From assembly GCA_016842085.1 (NCBI GenBank), contig JAEVEX010000049.1, positions 1 to 64,000 of the forward strand: DNA of 64,000 nucleotides. Direction: 5' to 3'. Position 1 is the first letter of the stretch; each line of letters begins with the position of its first letter. The notes below the pieces were generated by a model. It was not told the origin of the DNA. It searched no databases and worked only from the letters and a program-made list of their open reading frames with translations. The position numbers were made by a program, and so were the translations under genes. Below, one piece after another: positions 16,327 through 23,955 of this stretch. Source of the stretch: Candidatus Thermoflexus tengchongensis (GTDB lineage Bacteria > Chloroflexota > Anaerolineae > Thermoflexales > Thermoflexaceae).

Positions 16327-17187
16327 ATGAGCAGAGCGGCGACCATGCTGATTGTCGAAGATGAGCCGGAGACCGCCAGCCTGCTGGAAACGTATTTCCG
16401 GGCTCATGGCTATCAGGTGTTCACCGCGGCCTCCGGCGAGGAAGCGCTGTCGATGGCCCAGGCGCACCCCATCGATCTCATCGTTCTGGACATCCGGCTC
16501 CCGGATATCGATGGCTTTGAGGTCTTCCGCCAGCTGCGCGCCCATCGACGCACCCGGGAGATCCCGGTGATCTTCCTGACGGAGAAGCGGGAACGGGAAA
16601 GCCGGCTGACCGGCCTGGAGATGGGCGCCCATGATTACATCCCGAAACCCTTCAGCCTTCAGGAATTGCGGGCGCGCGTTCAGAACATCCTGCGCCGATC
16701 CCGGGCCGAGCCGGCGATCGATGGCCTCACGGGGCTGCCAGGCCGTCCGCTGATCCTGGATTATCTGAAGGAACAGCTGGGGCGATCCGACTGGGGGGCT
16801 TTGTTAATCGGTTTGCAGGGGCTGGAGGCCTTTGGGGAGCGTTATGGATTTGTGGCCCGGGACGATGCCATCCGGGCGGTAGGGCTCCTGCTGACCGGGA
16901 TCAACCATGAAAGTGGGGATGCTTTCTTTCTCGGTCACCTCGGGGAAGGGTGGTTCATCCTCATCGGGAGCCGCCATCAGGTCAGCGCGGTGGCCCCGCA
17001 GGCGATCGCCCGCCTGAAGAGCGCGCTGCCTTATTTTTACCCGCTGCAGGATATGGAGGAGAAGCCCCCGGATCTCCCCATCCTGCGGATCGCCGCGGCC
17101 CAGGCGCATGGAACGGAGGGGCCCTTCCCGGATCCGGAGGCGGTGATCCGGCGTCTGCTGGAGCGGCGGGAAGCGCTCTCCGGATGA
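16327..17187 (+). CDS. Response regulator with degenerate GGDEF domain
   Basis: The 286-residue protein has a receiver domain at residues 1-120: acidic pocket E11/D12, phospho-acceptor D55 in VLDIRLPD, and conserved Lys in YIPKPFS. It is followed by IDGLTGLPGRPLILDYL, the usual entry of a GGDEF domain. The catalytic GGDEF signature is replaced by HLGEGWFILI, so diguanylate cyclase activity is unlikely. The domain may bind GTP or serve in protein contacts. The ATG at 16327 follows AGGAGGGGG. No histidine kinase is nearby. It sits behind the terminator at 16274, so its level may be set by read-through. Confidence 0.8.
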   Translation: MSRAATMLIVEDEPETASLLETYFRAHGYQVFTAASGEEALSMAQAHPIDLIVLDIRLPDIDGFEVFRQLRAHRRTREIPVIFLTEKRERESRLTGLEMGAHDYIPKPFSLQELRARVQNILRRSRAEPAIDGLTGLPGRPLILDYLKEQLGRSDWGALLIGLQGLEAFGERYGFVARDDAIRAVGLLLTGINHESGDAFFLGHLGEGWFILIGSRHQVSAVAPQAIARLKSALPYFYPLQDMEEKPPDLPILRIAAAQAHGTEGPFPDPEAVIRRLLERREALSG

Positions 17188-17224
17188 AAAGCCATCCCCG
17201 TTCTCATCGGCGCAGGAGACGGCC

Positions 17225-17251
17225 GGTGGGCGCACCGAAGGCGCGCCCACC
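17225..17251. repeat. Second copy of the GGTGGGCGC hairpin element
   Basis: GGTGGGCGC (17225-17233) pairs with GCGCCCACC (17243-17251) around a loop containing CCGAAGG. The core matches the terminator at 16274, but no T-run follows. It lies 38 bases after the response regulator stop. Confidence 0.6.
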
Positions 17252-17335
17252 CACACCAGCGTTCAGAGAGATCTGCCGGCTCCCTTCGAGCGCCGCAAGA
17301 TCCTCCCAGGTCCAACCGTAGCCACAGTTGTAAGG

Positions 17336-17515
17336 TTAAGCGAAGCACTTCTTGTGATAATAGCGCATCCGATTGCGCATCCCATCCTTGACCGGCAACA
17401 GTTCGCTCAGCCGGATGGGCTGGCCACAGCGGTAGCAGATCCGCCGCGTGATCCCATCGACGGTTTGCTCGATCTTCTTCTCTTCCTGCTGGGTTTTCTT
17501 GGTGGCCTTCGCCAT
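17336..17515 (-). CDS. Small zinc-ribbon protein, unknown function
   Basis: The 59-residue protein has a lysine- and glutamate-rich start (MAKATKKTQQEEKKIEQTVD) and a CYRCG ... HKKC arrangement (Cys-x2-Cys, His-x2-Cys) that could bind one zinc. The ATG at 17513-17515 follows GGAGG closely. The longer open frame reaching 17959 lies over the PIG-L gene and was rejected. It is divergent from the PIG-L gene, with 75 bases between starts. Function is not recognisable; nucleic-acid or ribosome association would be a guess. Confidence 0.7.
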   Translation of the reverse strand: MAKATKKTQQEEKKIEQTVDGITRRICYRCGQPIRLSELLPVKDGMRNRMRYYHKKCFA

Positions 17516-17590
17516 CGGTGCCTCCTCCACGCTTTCATCCCTTACGCCGCCTGCAGGCGGAGCCTGATCCATCCCGGGCAGGGGGAAAAT

Positions 17591-18403
17591 ATGCCACGGG
17601 CTTTTCCCTTTGTCAAGCCGGAAGCGCGGATCCGGGTCCTCTCGCCACATCTGGATGATGCGGCGCTCTCCTGTGGGGGGACCCTTTATCGATTGCGCCG
17701 GGAGGGCCATCCGGTGGAGGTGATCACGGTCTTCGCCGGGGATCCCGTTTTCCCACTGCCCCCTTTTGCGCAGGCCCTGCATGAGCTCTGGGGAGGCGGG
17801 GAGGCTGCGATGGCCATGCGACGGAGGGAAGATCGGGAAGCCATGGCCCTCCTTCAGGCGATCCCGATCCACTGGCCGTTTCCGGATACCATCTACCGCC
17901 GGGATGCTCAGGGCCAGCCGCTCTGTCAGGACCGGGGGGATCTGTTCCGCTCCCCGCATCCGGACGAGGCGATCTGGGTCGAACGCATTCAGGAAGCGCT
18001 GGCCGCCCTTTCATGGAATGCGGGGGATCTGCTGCTGGCCCCCCTGGCCCTGGGCGGCCACATCGATCATCGTCTGGTCCGGATGGCCGTGGAAAACTGG
18101 GAGCACCGGGAGGTCCTGCGGGGGTTTTATGAGGATTTCCCCTACGCGGAATGGGAAGGATTCTCCGGCCTGCCCGGGGCATCCTTCCATTGCGTGGAGC
18201 TGACGGACGAAGATCTGGAGGCCAAGGCGAAAGCGATTCGGGCGTATTCCTCCCAGTGGCCGATCTTCTTCGCCACAGAGGAAGAGATCCTGGAACGCAT
18301 CCGGGCTTATGCGTTGCGAGTCGGGAAGGGCACCCCGGCGGAGCGCTTCTGGTTTCCCAGCGAGGACGAAGCGGGAACACCTGGAACTGGAGGAAACGCA
18401 TGA
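17591..18403 (+). CDS. PIG-L family N-acetylglucosamine deacetylase-like protein
   Basis: The 270-residue protein has the PIG-L zinc site near the N-terminus, RVLSPHLDDAALSCGGTLYRL (PHlDDa), followed by VEVITVFAGDP, RREDREAMALL and GGHIDHRLVRMAV (the HxDH ligand region). Family members remove acetyl groups from GlcNAc-linked lipids or mycothiol and bacillithiol precursors. The substrate here is unknown. The ATG at 17591 follows CAGGGGGAAAAT. The stop overlaps the ATG of the carbonic anhydrase gene (ATGA), so the two are co-translated. Confidence 0.85.
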   Translation: MPRAFPFVKPEARIRVLSPHLDDAALSCGGTLYRLRREGHPVEVITVFAGDPVFPLPPFAQALHELWGGGEAAMAMRRREDREAMALLQAIPIHWPFPDTIYRRDAQGQPLCQDRGDLFRSPHPDEAIWVERIQEALAALSWNAGDLLLAPLALGGHIDHRLVRMAVENWEHREVLRGFYEDFPYAEWEGFSGLPGASFHCVELTDEDLEAKAKAIRAYSSQWPIFFATEEEILERIRAYALRVGKGTPAERFWFPSEDEAGTPGTGGNA

Positions 18404-19008
18404 AGCCGGAGAGCCCAGACATCGTCCTGGAGTGCTTGATGGAGGGCAACCGGCGCTATGTCGCCGGCCGTATGCTCCATCCCCATCAGACGCCGGAGCG
18501 CCGTCGAGCGCTCCGGGAGCGTCAGGCGCCTTCCGCGGCCATTCTGGGATGCGCCGATTCGCGCGTGCCGCCCGAGGTGATCTTTGATCAGGGACTGGGA
18601 GATCTGTTCGTCGTGCGGGTGGCGGGGAACATCGTGGATGAGGCCACGCTGGGGAGCCTGGAGTATGCGGTGCTCCACCTGGGCACGCCCCTGGTAATGG
18701 TGCTGGGCCACCGCGGGTGCGGCGCGGTGAAGGCAGCCATCGAGGCGGTCATGGCCGGGGAGGCCGGAAAGGGACATCTGCGATCCATCATCGCAGCTAT
18801 CCGGCCGGCCATCGCGGAGGCGCAGATGGAGCCCGGGGATCTATTGGAAAGCGCCGTCCGCGCTCATATCCGCCGGTCGATCCAGCAACTCCTGGACCAT
18901 GGGCTGATGTTTGCGGCCATGGTGCGGGAGGGCCGGTTGAAGATCGTCGGGGCGTGCTATGATCTCGAGAGCGGCCAGGTAGAGCTGTTGGAGAACGCCG
19001 CCGATTAG
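18400..19008 (+). CDS. Beta-carbonic anhydrase
   Basis: The 202-residue enzyme interconverts CO2 and bicarbonate. Zinc ligands C51, H104 and C107 and the dyad D53/R55 are all visible in CADSRVPPE and GHRGCGAV. GDLFVVRVAGN and GSLEYAVLHLGTPLVMVLGH are the conserved strands. Length matches bacterial beta-class enzymes. The ATG overlaps the PIG-L stop and is preceded by CTGGAGG. Its stop codon TAG overlaps the TAA of the minus-strand penicillin-binding protein gene, so the two genes converge with no spacer. Confidence 0.92.
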   Translation: MKPESPDIVLECLMEGNRRYVAGRMLHPHQTPERRRALRERQAPSAAILGCADSRVPPEVIFDQGLGDLFVVRVAGNIVDEATLGSLEYAVLHLGTPLVMVLGHRGCGAVKAAIEAVMAGEAGKGHLRSIIAAIRPAIAEAQMEPGDLLESAVRAHIRRSIQQLLDHGLMFAAMVREGRLKIVGACYDLESGQVELLENAAD

Positions 19009-21131
19009 CGATCCTCCTGGGCCGGTGGGGTGGGCAGCGGGGTGCGTGGGAGGCCGTAATACGCCTCCAGGATCTGGCGGGCCAGGGGGGCGGCGACGGC
19101 CGAACCCTGCCCGCCGTGCTCCACGACCACCACCACCACCAGCTCCGGCTGATCCGCTGGCGCATAGCATGCAAACCAGGCATGGGGCGGCTGGCCCGGG
19201 GCCGTCTCGGCGGTCCCCGTTTTCCCGGCCACCGGAAGCGGCATCCCCCGGAAGACCCAGGTGGCGGTCCCCCGGGGGTGGGTGGTGACGCCCAGGAGGC
19301 CCTGACGGATCACGGCCAGGGCCTCCTCCGGAACCGGCAGCCGGCCCTGAACCTCCGGGGGGAACGTCTCTTCCGGTTGCCCCGGGGCCGGGCCGATGCG
19401 CAGCACCAGCCGGGGTCGGTAGAGGATCCCGCCGTTGGCCACCGCTGCCAGCATCCGGGCGATCTGCAAGGGGGTGACCAGGAGATCGCTCTGGCCGATG
19501 GCCATGTTCACCGCATCCCCCACCGACCACGGGCGGCCGCCCTGTTGCGCGCGCCACGCCGCATCCGGGACCAGCCCGGCCTCCTCCGGCACGCCCTGGA
19601 TGCCCGTCGGCGCTCCCAGCCCGAAGGCCCGCGCCATCTGCGGGACGATATCCGGATCCTGCTGGTAAAGGGCAAACCCGATCTGATAGAACGCGACATT
19701 GCATGAGACGGTTAGCGCGGTGGGAAGATCCACCAGGCCGTGCCCGCTCCGAAGCCAGCACCATTTCCGGTAGCCCGGCCCCAGGCCATCCCAGTATCCC
19801 GGATCCTGAAAGGTGCTGCCGGCGGTGAACCCGTGGGTGAGGGCGGCCGCCATCATCACGATCTTGAAGATCGACCCTGGCGGATACACGCCCTGGGTGG
19901 CCCGGTTGAAAAACGCGCCGGGGGGAGGAGGCGGGCTGTTGGGCTGGAGCAGGGCATTGGGATCGAAATCCGGACTGCTGACGAGGGCCAGGAGATCTCC
20001 ATTCCGCGGATCCATCACCACGACGGCCCCCGTCCGATCCCCGAAGATCTCCTCCACCTGGGCCTGGAAATCCCGCTTCAGGGTGGTGGCGATGGAGCGG
20101 CCAGGGGCGAAGGGGCGCTCGGCGATGAGCCGGGGGGAGGTGTTCTCCGTTCCCGCTGGCTGGATGAAGAGACGGCCCCCGTGGATCCCCGCGAGATATG
20201 GTTCCCCCCATGCCTCCAGGCCCATCCGCCCAACCCATTCGTCCCCCCGATAGCCCCGGCGCCGCCAGGCATCCAGATCCTCCGCCGGGATTTTCCCCAC
20301 GATCCCGATGGTCTGCGGCGCTACGCCCGCGTAGATCCGACCGCTCCGGGAGCGCAGCACCACCCCGGGCGTCGCCTCCAGATCCGCGGCGAAGGGCGCG
20401 AGGCGATCCGCGGGCAATGTCAGGATCGGCATATACCAGTCCGGACGGCCGGAGGCGTAGCGGGATCGGATGGTTTCCGCTGGAAGCCCGGTCGCCCGGG
20501 CGAGCTGTTGCAGCAGGAGCCCCTCATCGGCGATCTGCCCGGGCACCACGCCGATCTCCACCCATTCTCCCTGCACGGCCAGGCTCTGGCCCTCGCGGTC
20601 ATAAAGATTCGCCCGCTCCGGGATGATGTATTCCACCTGGAACCGCTCGCCTTCGCCCAGGGCGGGCCATAGCAGCGCATCCCGCCACACGATCCGCCAC
20701 CCCCCGGGAAGCAGCCGGAGCGCCAGGATCCCCTCCGCCTCCAGATCGCCGAAGAGCGCCGTCTTCCAGCGGATCCGATAGCGGGCCTGAGCGGTTTCCC
20801 CATCCTGGATCAGCGCGAGCGGCTCGATCTCCACCGCCTGGACGCCGACGGTGTTCAGCGTATCCCGCCACAGGGCGCGAAGCTCTTCCCGGGACAGGGC
20901 GGCCTGGGAGGCCGGAGTCAGAAGGGCCCACAGGGCATCGGGATCCTCACGCCGCATCGCCTCCAGCGCGGCCGTAGCGATCTCGACCGGAGAGGGCAGG
21001 GGGGTGGGCGTGGGAGGCACCGGCGTGGGGGTCTGAGGCGGCCGCAGAACGGCCCGGCACGCGCTCAGCCATCCGCCCAGCGCCGCGGGAAGCAACCGCA
21101 GGAGAAAAGCTCGACGGGTCCATCCGTTCAT
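19005..21131 (-). CDS. PBP2-like penicillin-binding transpeptidase, predicted Tat lipoprotein with MecA-type N-domain
   Basis: The 708-residue protein starts MNGWTRRAFLLRLLPAALGG followed by WLSAC. This combines a twin-arginine motif, a hydrophobic stretch and a lipobox, so it is predicted to be lipid-anchored outside the membrane. A proline-rich linker follows (TPTPVPPTPTPLPSP). Next comes an NTF2-like domain (ALWALLTPASQAALSREEL) like that of MecA, then a dimerisation region. The transpeptidase domain has S420-x-x-K423 (PPGSIFK), S476-C-N and K637-T-G. It cross-links peptidoglycan. The ATG at 21131 follows AGGAGG. It converges on the carbonic anhydrase gene. Confidence 0.9.
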   Translation of the reverse strand: MNGWTRRAFLLRLLPAALGGWLSACRAVLRPPQTPTPVPPTPTPLPSPVEIATAALEAMRREDPDALWALLTPASQAALSREELRALWRDTLNTVGVQAVEIEPLALIQDGETAQARYRIRWKTALFGDLEAEGILALRLLPGGWRIVWRDALLWPALGEGERFQVEYIIPERANLYDREGQSLAVQGEWVEIGVVPGQIADEGLLLQQLARATGLPAETIRSRYASGRPDWYMPILTLPADRLAPFAADLEATPGVVLRSRSGRIYAGVAPQTIGIVGKIPAEDLDAWRRRGYRGDEWVGRMGLEAWGEPYLAGIHGGRLFIQPAGTENTSPRLIAERPFAPGRSIATTLKRDFQAQVEEIFGDRTGAVVVMDPRNGDLLALVSSPDFDPNALLQPNSPPPPPGAFFNRATQGVYPPGSIFKIVMMAAALTHGFTAGSTFQDPGYWDGLGPGYRKWCWLRSGHGLVDLPTALTVSCNVAFYQIGFALYQQDPDIVPQMARAFGLGAPTGIQGVPEEAGLVPDAAWRAQQGGRPWSVGDAVNMAIGQSDLLVTPLQIARMLAAVANGGILYRPRLVLRIGPAPGQPEETFPPEVQGRLPVPEEALAVIRQGLLGVTTHPRGTATWVFRGMPLPVAGKTGTAETAPGQPPHAWFACYAPADQPELVVVVVVEHGGQGSAVAAPLARQILEAYYGLPRTPLPTPPAQEDR

Positions 21132-21203
21132 CGCCGGAAGTGACGCAGCTGGTCTCCTCCTGAGTGTGACAGCCTTTCCCTCCCCGGGGGAGCCAATGGT
21201 TCC

Positions 21204-22007
21204 CTACATCGGTCGATCGTTCATCAGAAGCGGTAGGCCCGGCGGCTGCCGCAGGCGTTCCGGGGAGATCGAAAGGGAAAGCCCGGCCCGCAACGCCAGG
21301 ATCTTGATCGCCCGCCACAGCCCCTGGCGGGTCAGCGGTTCTCCCCGGTGATTCAGCAGCAGCGCCCGGATCTCCGGGTTGCGGATCAGCGCCGGGCGGC
21401 CGGCGTGCAGATAACGATGGAGGGCACGTGCGACCGTTTCCGGTATCTCCAGCCAGCGAGGGCCCCCGCGCCCGGGGATCCGCAGGCATCCCCGCGTCAG
21501 GTCCACATCCTCCAGCGTCAGGGCGACCGCCTGCCCGGCCCGCAACCCCAGATGAGCAATGAGGGCCACGATCAGACGATCCCGCAACCCGAGAGGGGTC
21601 TCCGGGAGCGCCTCGGCCATCATCCACAGGCGCTGGCGCTGATCTGCGGAAAGGGGAAGACGGATCCGCCGTCGTGGGGAACACCATCGAAGGGGGAGGG
21701 CCGGGTTCTCCGGGATCACCCCTTCGGTTTCCAGGAAGCGAAAAAACGCTCGAAGGGCGGCGACCTTCTGATTCCATGTGCTGGGGGACCATCCGCGTCG
21801 GGCCATGGCATCCTGGAGGAAGGCTTCCAGCAGCGGGGTCCGCGTCTCCGCCCATTGCGAAATCCCGAGGCTTTTCATGAAGCGGGCGAGGGCGGACAGG
21901 GTATGGCGATAGGCCTTCCACGTGGAGGCGGAGACGGCCTCCGCCGCCACACAGGCGTCCAGGAAGCGGATGATCCAGAACTCCAGCGCCTCCTGCGAGG
22001 GGTCCAT
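21204..22007 (-). CDS. Degenerate tyrosine recombinase (XerC/D-like), C-terminally truncated
   Basis: The 267-residue protein has the N-terminal core-binding domain (STWKAYRHTLSALARFMKSLG, STWNQKVAALRAFFRFLETEG) and most of the catalytic domain, including Arg I at R156 (HLGLRAGQAVALTLEDVDL). The catalytic Lys region reads GRGGPRWLEIP without the usual Lys. Box II reads SPERLRQ with Glu in place of His (E250, R253). The protein ends at MNDRPM before the second His/Trp and the nucleophilic Tyr. It should therefore be unable to cut DNA. The ATG at 22005-22007 is the first codon matching family length. The PBP gene begins 72 bases downstream. Confidence 0.7.
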   Translation of the reverse strand: MDPSQEALEFWIIRFLDACVAAEAVSASTWKAYRHTLSALARFMKSLGISQWAETRTPLLEAFLQDAMARRGWSPSTWNQKVAALRAFFRFLETEGVIPENPALPLRWCSPRRRIRLPLSADQRQRLWMMAEALPETPLGLRDRLIVALIAHLGLRAGQAVALTLEDVDLTRGCLRIPGRGGPRWLEIPETVARALHRYLHAGRPALIRNPEIRALLLNHRGEPLTRQGLWRAIKILALRAGLSLSISPERLRQPPGLPLLMNDRPM

Positions 22008-22153
22008 CGTCTGTGTCCTCTGGAAACCCGGAACGCTGCGCACAGATCGGTTGGGGAGGGATGAAATGGACAGCGGAGCCGCCCGCTCCCCAGCCTTCCC
22101 GGGCCCGGAAAGCTCCTGGGGAATAATGGGGGAGCCGGGCGGCCCGTTGACCT

Positions 22154-22426
22154 TCATGCGGGACGACGATGGGTTCCCCACTCCGGCCCTGGGGGGCGAT
22201 CCACCGGCTCTGATCCGAGCTCCTGAGCCCGTCCGCCCTCCCCCCGGGGGCCGATCAGCGGGATCAGCTGCATCAGGGCCTCCTCATCGTATTGCCGGTT
22301 CCCGCAAACATCGCAGATGTAAGCGGGCATGTTCGGCACCACAATGAAGAGATCCCCGTGATAGCCGGCGTAAGTGATCCGGCGTGGCCGCATATAACCG
22401 ATCCGGCAGTTCGGGCACGGCCACAT
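22154..22426 (-). CDS. YgiT-type zinc-finger protein
   Basis: The 90-residue protein begins MWPCPNCRIGYMRPRRITYA and later has YICDVCGNRQYDEEAL, the two CxxC pairs of YgiT/MqsA-type zinc fingers. The C-terminal 30 residues are low-complexity and carry no helix-turn-helix, so it is not a complete MqsA antitoxin. No toxin gene is adjacent. The ATG at 22424-22426 follows GGAGG. It is the first gene after deoC in the same direction, 23 bases away. Confidence 0.75.
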   Translation of the reverse strand: MWPCPNCRIGYMRPRRITYAGYHGDLFIVVPNMPAYICDVCGNRQYDEEALMQLIPLIGPRGEGGRAQELGSEPVDRPPGPEWGTHRRPA

Positions 22427-22449
22427 AGGAGCCTCCGTGAACGCTGAGC

Positions 22450-23169
22450 TCATGCATCCGGCATCGCGCTCTCCACGATGGGAGAGGCGGACGGCAGGGC
22501 CTCGAGGATCGCGACGGTGGCGCTGGTCCCCAGACGGCTGGCTCCTGCTTCCAGCATCGCGATGGCCTGCTCCGCCGTCCGGATGCCCCCCGCGGCCTTC
22601 ACACCGATGGAAGGGCCCACCACCCGGCGGAGAAGGGCGACATCGTCCACCGTGGCGCCGCCCGGCCCGAATCCGGTAGAGGTCTTCACAAAATCCGCGC
22701 CGGCCTCCACGGCCAGGCGGGCGGCCAGGACTTTCTCCTCTGCGGTGAGCAGCGCGGTCTCCAGAATCACCTTGCAGAGGGCACCGGCCGCATGGCACAC
22801 GGTGACCACCGCCTGCAGGTCCGCCCGGACGGTGTCGATCTCCCCGGCCTTGAGCAGGCCGATGGGGAGGACCATATCGATCTCCCGGGCGCCCTGGCTG
22901 AGGGCTAAGGTGGCCTCGGCGACCTTGATCGCCGTGAGGCTGGCGCCCAGAGGGAACCCCACCACCGTCGCCACCTTCACCGGGGTTCCGGCCAGTCGGG
23001 CAGCGGCCCGTGCCACATAAATCGGATTCACACACACCGCCGCGCATCCGTAGCGCAGGGCTTCCTCGCACAGCCGATCGATGTCCCCCGGCGTGGCCTC
23101 CGGGCGAAGCAGCGTGTGATCGATCCGCGCCGCCAGCGCCTCCCGGGTCCAGGCCGTGCGGACGTTCAC
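22450..23169 (-). CDS. deoC: Deoxyribose-phosphate aldolase
   Basis: The 239-residue TIM-barrel enzyme cleaves 2-deoxyribose 5-phosphate to glyceraldehyde 3-phosphate and acetaldehyde in nucleoside breakdown. Visible are IDHTLLRPEAT, VCVNPIYV, VGFPLG, EIDMVLPIG, Lys K162 of VKTSTGF (Schiff-base lysine) and GVKAAGGIRT. The start chosen is GTG at 23167-23169, because GGAGG precedes it and it overlaps the TGA of the upstream signal peptidase gene. A longer frame to 23208 lies inside that gene. It pairs functionally with the pyrimidine phosphorylase at 40367 and udk at 12316. Confidence 0.95.
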   Translation of the reverse strand: MNVRTAWTREALAARIDHTLLRPEATPGDIDRLCEEALRYGCAAVCVNPIYVARAAARLAGTPVKVATVVGFPLGASLTAIKVAEATLALSQGAREIDMVLPIGLLKAGEIDTVRADLQAVVTVCHAAGALCKVILETALLTAEEKVLAARLAVEAGADFVKTSTGFGPGGATVDDVALLRRVVGPSIGVKAAGGIRTAEQAIAMLEAGASRLGTSATVAILEALPSASPIVESAMPDA

Positions 23170-23774
23170 GGCGCCCCTCCGTCGAAAGGGTTCCGGATCA
23201 GCCCCCATCGGGAAGGAGGCCAGTAGACCAGCCAGGCCTTCCCGATGATGGCCGAGCGGGGAAGCGTTCCCCAGTTGTGGGAATCATTGGAGGCGTTCCG
23301 GTTGTCGCCCAGGACGAAATACTCATCCGGCCCCAGGGTCACAGGCCCATAGGTGTAAACCATCGGGCCCCGGATGTAAGGCTCCTCCAGGGGACGGCCG
23401 TCGATGAACACCTTGCCGTCCCGGATCGCGATGGTCTCCCCAGGGAGGCCGATGACGCGCTTGATGAAATCCCGGGAAGGGTCATGGGGGAAGCGGAAGA
23501 CCACCACATCCCCCCGCTGGGGCGAGCCGAACCAGTAGCTGATCTTGCTGATCAGCACGTATTCCCCGTCGTGCAAATTGGGTTCCATGCTGGAGCCTTC
23601 AATGCGGAAACGGGCGGTGGCGGTGTTCACCAGCGCCATAGCCACCAGCACGATCAGCGCGGTCTCGATCAACTCGCGCAGGAAGCTCAACAGGGGGTGG
23701 GCGCCCCGCTCCCGGACCTGTTCGGGCGAAGGCTCTGCGCGTTCGATGGGAAATCCCATGGGATGCTCATCCAT
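23166..23774 (-). CDS. lepB: Signal peptidase I
   Basis: The 202-residue protein removes signal peptides from exported proteins. It has one N-terminal membrane helix (ETALIVLVAMALVN). The catalytic Ser S62 lies in GSSMEPNLHDGEYVL (box B), and the general-base Lys K105 in RDFIKRVIGLPGE (box D). FVLGDNRNASNDSHNWG is box E. The ATG at 23772-23774 follows GGAGG. The frame extending to 23918 has no ribosome site. Its TGA overlaps the GTG of deoC. Confidence 0.95.
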   Translation of the reverse strand: MDEHPMGFPIERAEPSPEQVRERGAHPLLSFLRELIETALIVLVAMALVNTATARFRIEGSSMEPNLHDGEYVLISKISYWFGSPQRGDVVVFRFPHDPSRDFIKRVIGLPGETIAIRDGKVFIDGRPLEEPYIRGPMVYTYGPVTLGPDEYFVLGDNRNASNDSHNWGTLPRSAIIGKAWLVYWPPSRWGLIRNPFDGGAP

Positions 23775-23955
23775 GCCCTTTCCTCCCTCCCGGCGCATTA
23801 TACGACGTCTTTCCCCGGCCTGCACAATTCGGGTTATAACGATAGCGCAACGACCTCTGGATCCAGGGATGCGTTCAGGATACGGGCCGCCCGGAGCCTC
23901 AAGCAGACAAAGGACCATTCCCCCCAGCGGCCGGGAGGCCGGGGAGCATCGTCAT

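Noticed and set aside
16327-17187. Active diguanylate cyclase
   Set aside because: The signature position reads HLGEGWF in place of GG(D/E)EF, so catalysis is not expected.
22154-22426. MqsA-type antitoxin of a toxin-antitoxin pair
   Set aside because: There is no helix-turn-helix after the zinc finger and no small toxin gene beside it.
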